A DNA stretch of 10,749 bases, from contig JAITJB010000302.1 in assembly GCA_031279155.1 (NCBI GenBank), forward strand, positions 1 to 10,749, in the 5' to 3' direction. This document shows, piece after piece, positions 7,295 through 10,749 of the stretch (position 1 is its first letter; the number at the start of each line of letters is the position of its first letter). The stretch comes from Deltaproteobacteria bacterium (GTDB taxonomy: Bacteria > Desulfobacterota > Desulfarculia > Adiutricales > Adiutricaceae). The position numbers and the translations under genes were made by a program. Below the pieces are notes generated by a model, which saw nothing but the letters and a program-made list of their open reading frames with translations, ran no database searches and was not told the origin of the DNA.

Positions 7295-7720
7295 ATGAGT
7301 GAAGAATTCGAACCCCGGATCATCGCATTTTGTTGCCAGTACTGCGCTTATAGCGCGGCTGATATGGCCGGATCTATGCGCTTGCAGTACCCGTGCAACG
7401 TTGAAATTGTCCTGATACCCTGCACCGGTCGTTTTGACGTCATCTTAGCCCTCAAAGCCTTTGAAAGCGGGGCTGACGGCGTCTACGTGGCCGGTTGCCT
7501 GGAGGGCAACTGCCACTTCCTGGACGGCAATATCAGGGCAAAAAAGCGGGTGGCCTATTTGAGGAAGGAACTCGAGAGTATCGGCGTGGAGCCCGATCGT
7601 CTGGCTATGTACAACCTGTCGGCTTCCCAGGGGCCCAGGTTTGCTGAGATCGTCAAGGAGTTCTCCGACATAGTCACTGGTTTGGGGCCAAGCCCCATGA
7701 GAAAAAAACTGGCGGCCTAG
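7295..7720 (+). CDS. mvhD: MvhD/FrhD-like hydrogenase iron-sulfur subunit (electron carrier to HdrA)
   Basis: A 141-aa soluble protein, the usual length of the family. Cys pattern: C13-C14-x2-C17, C34, PCTGR with C43, and GC-(x4)-C with C68 and C73 (GNCHF), which is the MvhD signature for a [2Fe-2S] cluster. In methanogens MvhD carries electrons from a hydrogenase to HdrA; in other anaerobes homologues link HdrA to varied oxidoreductases. No hydrogenase gene is present here, so this copy probably bridges the HdrA fusion and MetVF. The start ATG has a strong AGGAG 5 nt upstream. It follows hdrA by 104 nt (with two hairpins) and precedes metV by 32 nt. Confidence 0.9.
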   Translation: MSEEFEPRIIAFCCQYCAYSAADMAGSMRLQYPCNVEIVLIPCTGRFDVILALKAFESGADGVYVAGCLEGNCHFLDGNIRAKKRVAYLRKELESIGVEPDRLAMYNLSASQGPRFAEIVKEFSDIVTGLGPSPMRKKLAA

Positions 7721-7752
7721 CCGGCCTTAGTCCAGGAAGTGGAGACATTGAC

Positions 7753-8424
7753 ATGATTATTGCTGAAAGAAAGCCGGTTGATGAGATCAAAGGATTCATC
7801 GAAGGCAAGAAGAAGGTTCTGGTGGTAGGCTGTCGTGGGTGCGTGACGGTCTGTAACGCTGGCGGGACCAAAGAAGTGGGAATTTTGGCCTCTCTGTTGC
7901 GGCTTGACGCCCAAAAAGACGGTCGGGATCTGACCGTTGATGAGCATACCCTTGAGCGGCAGTGCGACCCGGAATACATCGATGAACTGGTGGAGTTGGT
8001 CGAAAAGAAGTACGACGCCATTTTATCGATGGCCTGCTCGGTGGGCCCCCAGTTTCTGGCTCGGCGCTATCCCAAAGAGAAGATCTACCCGTCTCTGAAC
8101 ACCTGCTTCATCGGCGGCGCCTTAGCTCACGGGATTTGGGCCGAACATTGCCAGGCTTGCGGAAATTGCATCATCCACAACTTTGGCGGCATGTGTCCCA
8201 TCAGCCGCTGCTCTAAGAGCCTCTTAAATGGACCTTGCGGTGGTTCAGCCGGCGGCGTCTGCGAGATCAGTAAGGAAGTCGAGTGCATCTGGCATTTGAT
8301 CGCTACCAAGGTTATGGAAGAAAACCGTCTTGATGAGTTCGCCCCCATCCAGCCAATTAAAGACTGGTCCTCCAGCCGCGACGGTGGACCTAGAAAAATC
8401 GTCAGGGAGGAGTTGGTGAAATGA
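7753..8424 (+). CDS. metV: MetV, zinc/iron-sulfur partner subunit of methylene-THF reductase
   Basis: A 223-aa protein of the family called methylene-tetrahydrofolate reductase C-terminal-domain protein. The N-terminal half has CRGCVTVC (C27, C30, C34), C71 and C95. The C-terminal half has CQACGNC (C133, C136, C139), CP (C148), C153 and the hallmark NGPCGG (159-164; C162), then C170 and C178. These Cys residues are expected to bind Fe-S and/or Zn. In acetogens MetV forms a tight complex with MetF and is thought to deliver electrons to its flavin. A GGAAGTGGAG stretch (about 7735-7744) lies upstream of the ATG. The gene overlaps metF by 4 nt (ATGA), typical of translational coupling and of equal subunit amounts. 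Confidence 0.9.
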   Translation: MIIAERKPVDEIKGFIEGKKKVLVVGCRGCVTVCNAGGTKEVGILASLLRLDAQKDGRDLTVDEHTLERQCDPEYIDELVELVEKKYDAILSMACSVGPQFLARRYPKEKIYPSLNTCFIGGALAHGIWAEHCQACGNCIIHNFGGMCPISRCSKSLLNGPCGGSAGGVCEISKEVECIWHLIATKVMEENRLDEFAPIQPIKDWSSSRDGGPRKIVREELVK

Positions 8425-9362
8425 CGCGTGAACTTAAAACCAACAGCCGACTGGAAAAAGTTCTAGTCTCCGGCGCCTTTGCCGTGACCGGCGAGCTAGG
8501 GCCACCTCGCCACTGTAGCGCCCATGAGGTGGCCGAAAAGGCCAAACACTTAGTTGGCAATGTCGACTCAGTCAACATCACCGACAACCAGACCGCCGTG
8601 GTCCGCATGTCCTCCCTGGCCGCTGGCCTGCTGGCCCAAAAAGAGGGCTTGGAAGCCAACATGCAGATGGTCTGCCGCGATCGCAACCGCATCGCCATGG
8701 AATCTGACCTCTTAGGCGCCCACGCCTTGGGCATCAATAACATCTTGGCCTTAAGCGGCGACCATCAAAAATTTGGCGATCACCCGCAGTCCAAAAACGT
8801 CTTTGACCTCGATTCCATTAACTTAATCCAGGTCATCAAGATGATGCGCGATGAAGGCCGCCTCTTATCCGGTCAAGAGCTGCCGCCGGAAGGCCGTCCC
8901 AAGCTCTTTATCGGCGGCGCCTATAACCCCTTCGCTGATCCTGAGGACTACCGCGTCCACCGCGTGGCCAAAAAAGTGGCTGCCGGAGCTGACTTCCTCC
9001 AGAGCCAGTGTATTTATGACATGGACCGTTTTCGCAGGTTTATGGCCAAGGCCGTGGACATGGGACTGACTGAGAAGACCTATTTCTTAGCCGGCGTTAC
9101 CCCCCTAAAATCCTTAGGCATGGCCAGGTATATGAAAAACAACGTCCCGGGCATCACCGTCCCCGACTCCTTAATCGATCGCCTCAAAGGCGTGCCCAAA
9201 GAGAAACAGGCCGAAGAGGGCATTAAGATCGCCTGCGAGCAGATCCAAGAGTTCAAGGAGATGAAAGGCGTGGCCGGCGTCCACTTGATGCTGATTGAAT
9301 GGGAGCACATGGTCCCAACCATCGTCAAAGAGGCCAAACTGGTTCCCAGGCCGCAGGTCTAA
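8421..9362 (+). CDS. metF: 5,10-methylenetetrahydrofolate reductase (MetF)
   Basis: A 313-aa TIM-barrel flavoprotein that reduces 5,10-methylene-THF to 5-methyl-THF, the last step of the methyl branch of the Wood-Ljungdahl pathway and the methyl source for methionine. Family landmarks: GELGPP (24-29) with E25 in the place of the catalytic Glu; ITDNQTA (53-59); RDRNR (86-90); LLGAHALGI (97-105) leading into LALSGD (109-114), the flavin-binding strand; FLQSQ (192-196), with the Gln near the folate site; and AGVTPLKS (224-231). Length is normal. It starts on the ATGA overlap with metV, so it is translationally coupled. Linkage with MetV, MvhD and HdrA places it in the anaerobic complex type rather than the stand-alone NADH-dependent E. 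coli type. It is the last gene of the operon; a terminator lies at 9608. Confidence 0.95.
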   Translation: MTRELKTNSRLEKVLVSGAFAVTGELGPPRHCSAHEVAEKAKHLVGNVDSVNITDNQTAVVRMSSLAAGLLAQKEGLEANMQMVCRDRNRIAMESDLLGAHALGINNILALSGDHQKFGDHPQSKNVFDLDSINLIQVIKMMRDEGRLLSGQELPPEGRPKLFIGGAYNPFADPEDYRVHRVAKKVAAGADFLQSQCIYDMDRFRRFMAKAVDMGLTEKTYFLAGVTPLKSLGMARYMKNNVPGITVPDSLIDRLKGVPKEKQAEEGIKIACEQIQEFKEMKGVAGVHLMLIEWEHMVPTIVKEAKLVPRPQV

Positions 9363-9379
9363 GGGAATCTAAACTAGAT

Positions 9380-9490
9380 CTGAGCCGAGTCTGAGCTAAG
9401 CCTGAGTCCGAGCGAAGTCTAAGTCCGAGCTAAGCCTGAGCCAAGCATAAGCTAAGCCTAAGCTACGCCTGAGCTAAGCCTGTACCAGTT
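9380..9490. repeat. Array of imperfect 11-bp direct repeats (consensus CTGAGCTAAGC)
   Basis: Starting 18 bases after the metF stop, units begin at 9380, 9391, 9402, 9419, 9436, 9447, 9458, 9469 and (degenerate) 9480. Most are 11 bp; the two at 9402 and 9419 are 17 bp through an extra 6-base half (CTGAGT or CTAAGT before CCGAGC). At finer scale each unit is a 6-mer plus a 5-mer of the same motif (CTGAGC, TAAGC). It has stop triplets in several frames, so it is noncoding, and it lies between metF and the operon terminator. Function unknown. Confidence 0.8.
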
Positions 9491-9506
9491 CTGATCTCAA
9501 AAGAGC

Positions 9507-9596
9507 CCACAAACCTGCCGTCTCGTCCCGCCCCGTTGCTTCGGGGAATTATCACAACGTGGTTGGGAGAGCCAGTTCGAGGCGGCAGGCTTTGGG
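9507..9596 (+). ncRNA. Candidate structured RNA element (long imperfect hairpin) in the metF 3' region
   Basis: CCTGCCGTCTCG (9514-9525) pairs over 12 bp (one G-U) with CGAGGCGGCAGG (9578-9589). The stem continues outward through AAA/TTT (9511-9513 with 9591-9593, bulged C9590) and CC/GG near 9507 and 9595. Inside is a smaller hairpin, CCCCG (9532-9536 region) with CGGGG (9542-9546 region), and a weak GGTT/AGCC stem. It ends 12 nt before a clean terminator, so it may be the 3' end of the operon mRNA or a separate small RNA. No known RNA family is recognised, and no promoter is seen directly upstream. Confidence 0.4.
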
Positions 9597-9607
9597 ATCC
9601 ATTAACC

Positions 9608-9639
9608 AAGGCGGGTTTAAACCCGCCTTAGTTTTTTTT
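9608..9639 (+). terminator. Rho-independent terminator of the metF operon
   Basis: A perfect 22-bp palindrome AAGGCGGGTTTAAACCCGCCTT (positions 9608-9629, folding as a GGCGGGT-type stem with an A/T loop) is followed by AG and eight T (9632-9639). This is the clearest terminator in the window; the palindrome could also work in the opposite direction. Confidence 0.9.
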
Positions 9640-9726
9640 ATAAACTTATCGCGACAATTAATTTGTTTTATGGCCAAAAATGAGGCCTATGCCAATGGAC
9701 TAGATGTTTTTACCCTAGGTCAGACC

Positions 9727-9755
9727 TTGATTTTTGGTGCACGAATAATTATACT
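9727..9755 (+). promoter_or_regulatory. Probable promoter of the zinc-ribbon gene
   Basis: TTGATT (9727-9732, 4 of 6) and TATACT (9750-9755, 5 of 6) are separated by 17 bases. Transcription would start near 9762, about 78 nt before the ATG at 9840. A 13-bp palindrome TTGATTAAATCAA (9791-9803) lies in the resulting leader. Confidence 0.45.
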
Positions 9756-9790
9756 TTCTTAAGCCTTTGGGAAATCGCCCCGAGGTAAAC

Positions 9791-9803
9791 TTGATTAAAT
9801 CAA
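9791..9803. promoter_or_regulatory. Palindrome in the zinc-ribbon gene leader
   Basis: TTGATTAAATCAA is a perfect 13-bp inverted repeat about 30 bases after the predicted transcription start. It resembles an FNR/CRP-like site, but the spacer is 3 and not 4 bases, so no regulator is assigned. Confidence 0.3.
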
Positions 9804-9839
9804 TAAAATTGCTAAACCCCCTCTGTTGGAGCCGACCAA

Positions 9840-10088
9840 ATGATAGAAAAACAAGCCCCTAAGAAACCCAGTTCAATCGAAAAAGTATGCCACGATAGCG
9901 AATGCGCGGAAAGAATCTCTCTTTTAGAGCCTGATCAGCTTAATCTCTTCAAAACTTTTACCTATTGTCCATATTGTGCAGAGGAGTTGATGTTAATCTG
10001 CCAAAATTGCAGAGAACAGCTCAACAGCTTCGAGTATAAGTACTGCCCTTGGTGCGGCTCGGAGTTTAAGGACCCCGAGGGCAAGTAA
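9840..10088 (+). CDS. Small double zinc-ribbon protein, function unknown
   Basis: An 82-aa hydrophilic protein with Cys pairs C17/C22, C43/C46 (CPYC), C54/C57 (CQNC) and C69/C72 (CPWC). The last three pairs are spaced like the zinc knuckles of tandem zinc ribbons (a DZR-like arrangement); C17 and C22 may be part of a further site. No catalytic domain, membrane segment or signal is visible. Such short proteins often act as protein- or nucleic-acid-binding adaptors, but no role is claimed here. TTGGAG (9826-9831) lies 8 nt before the ATG. The codon use is clearly more AT-rich than in the metF operon. It has its own promoter and lies 131 nt before the pgk-like gene. Confidence 0.7.
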   Translation: MIEKQAPKKPSSIEKVCHDSECAERISLLEPDQLNLFKTFTYCPYCAEELMLICQNCREQLNSFEYKYCPWCGSEFKDPEGK

Positions 10089-10170
10089 TATCAAACACCT
10101 CCAAGCGAAATCAAAAAAGTTAATAGTATTATAAAATAACAAAATTAAAGCAAGTTCTTTTCAACGCATA

Positions 10171-10199
10171 TTGACCAGCCAGGACCAGACCACTAAATA
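10171..10199 (+). promoter_or_regulatory. Weak candidate promoter for the phosphoglycerate kinase gene
   Basis: TTGACC (10171-10176, 5 of 6) with TAAATA (10194-10199) at 17-base spacing. The -10 match is poor and the predicted start would leave a leader of only about 15 nt. Cotranscription from the 9727 promoter is an alternative, since no terminator separates the genes. Confidence 0.25.
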
Positions 10200-10219
10200 A
10201 TCTATTAGGAGATTTTTTT

Positions 10220-10749
10220 ATGAGTTCTCTAGATCCCCGTCTGCCGCTTCTGGATGATTTCGACCTCAAAGATAAGATCGTCTTAGCCAGGGTCGACCAC
10301 AATGTGGTTGAAAAGGGCCTTATTAAGGATTCCTTTCGCATCGACTCAACCTACGGTCTTATCCATTACATCGCCGCCAAAGGCGGCTTCCCCATCTTGA
10401 TGACCCACGTGGGCCGGACCAGAGATAAAAAAACCGGCTTCATCAAAACCGGGCCCGGGACCTCTGTCGATAGCGTGGTCGCCTATTTAAACCGCAAAAT
10501 TCGCGGCGGCTTTGTGGTCCCCCCGCTTGACGTCCACCCTGAAAATGGTATTGAGAGCCTCCCGGCTGAAAAAATGGCCCCTTATTTAGCTAAGCTAAAA
10601 AATCGCGAGATTGGGGGGATCTATTTACCCAACACCCGCTGGTTTGCCGGCGAAGAATCCAAAGACGAACGGACCAAAAAGCTGGCTAGCGATCTGGCCG
10701 CTCTAGCCGATATTTACGTTAACGACGCCTTTGGCTCCTGGCAGCCCCA
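10220..10749 (+). CDS. pgk: Phosphoglycerate kinase, divergent type (N-terminal part, cut by window end)
   Basis: The first 176 codons are visible; the gene runs off the window. The enzyme interconverts 1,3-bisphosphoglycerate and 3-phosphoglycerate with ADP/ATP in the cytoplasm. Family landmarks of the N-terminal substrate domain are present in altered form: ARVDHN (23-28) for the usual RVDFN, KDSFRID (36-42) for DD-x-RI, THVGR for SHLGR, PNTRWFAGEE for the EN-x-RF-x-GEE segment, and ADIYVNDAFG near the end. After NDAFG the usual THR-type continuation (GTAHR) is replaced by SWQP, so a residue that binds the phosphate of the substrate in typical PGKs may differ. The ATG at 10220 is set by AGGAG (10207-10211), 8 nt upstream. 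No glyceraldehyde-3-phosphate dehydrogenase gene is next to it on the visible side. Confidence 0.85.
   Translation, partial: MSSLDPRLPLLDDFDLKDKIVLARVDHNVVEKGLIKDSFRIDSTYGLIHYIAAKGGFPILMTHVGRTRDKKTGFIKTGPGTSVDSVVAYLNRKIRGGFVVPPLDVHPENGIESLPAEKMAPYLAKLKNREIGGIYLPNTRWFAGEESKDERTKKLASDLAALADIYVNDAFGSWQP

Noticed and set aside
9380..9490. CRISPR array
   Set aside because: The units are 11 or 17 bp, directly adjacent, with no unique spacers and no cas genes nearby.
9555..9590. tRNA-like pieces (GGTTGGGAGAGC resembling a D-arm, AGTTCGAG resembling a T-loop)
   Set aside because: No acceptor stem, no anticodon arm and no proper 5-bp T-stem can be built; the bases are better used in the long hairpin at 9507-9596.
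9559..9762. 67-aa open frame on the plus strand
   Set aside because: It crosses the long hairpin and the strong terminator at 9608-9639, has no ribosome binding site and no recognisable protein character.

Overview
The window looks like a chromosomal segment of a Gram-negative anaerobe that uses the Wood-Ljungdahl (reductive acetyl-CoA) or C1-folate pathway. The best guess is an acetogenic, syntrophic or sulfate-reducing member of the Desulfobacterota (former Deltaproteobacteria). The reasons are an outer-membrane beta-barrel protein ending in Phe, and an operon joining a large HdrA-type flavin/iron-sulfur protein to MvhD, MetV and MetF. The taxonomic call is inference. All supported genes lie on the + strand.

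Layout. (1) 1-421: the 3' end of a Bcr/CflA-type MFS transporter gene, whose stop codon lies inside an 18-bp tandem duplication. (2) 464-1935: a good sigma-70-type promoter, then a secreted beta-barrel-like protein with a short pentapeptide repeat. (3) 1936-2428: about 490 bases with no gene, partly AT-rich. (4) 2429-2699: a promoter with an inverted repeat over its -35 box and a leader of about 235 nt with three terminator-like hairpins. (5) 2700-9362: the core operon. It holds a 1496-aa HdrA-NfnB/GltD-HdrA fusion, an MvhD-like [2Fe-2S] protein, MetV and MetF; metV and metF overlap by 4 nt, and a GC-rich hairpin pair lies between hdrA and mvhD. (6) 9363-9639: an array of imperfect 11-bp repeats, a long imperfect hairpin and a clear Rho-independent terminator. 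(7) 9727-10088: a promoter and a small double-zinc-ribbon protein. (8) 10220-end: the start of a divergent phosphoglycerate kinase gene, cut by the window edge.

How the genes may work together. MetF with MetV is the two-subunit 5,10-methylene-tetrahydrofolate reductase of anaerobes. In Moorella thermoacetica MetVF is encoded with HdrABC and MvhD and is thought to couple methylene-THF reduction to another electron-transfer reaction. Here HdrB and HdrC are absent from the operon. The HdrA subunit instead carries a built-in NfnB/GltD-like FAD/NAD(P)H module plus a second complete HdrA module. The simplest inference is a compact NAD(P)H- and ferredoxin-linked, possibly electron-bifurcating, methylene-THF reductase in which electrons pass through the HdrA fusion and MvhD to MetV/MetF. 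This is the most interesting system in the window.
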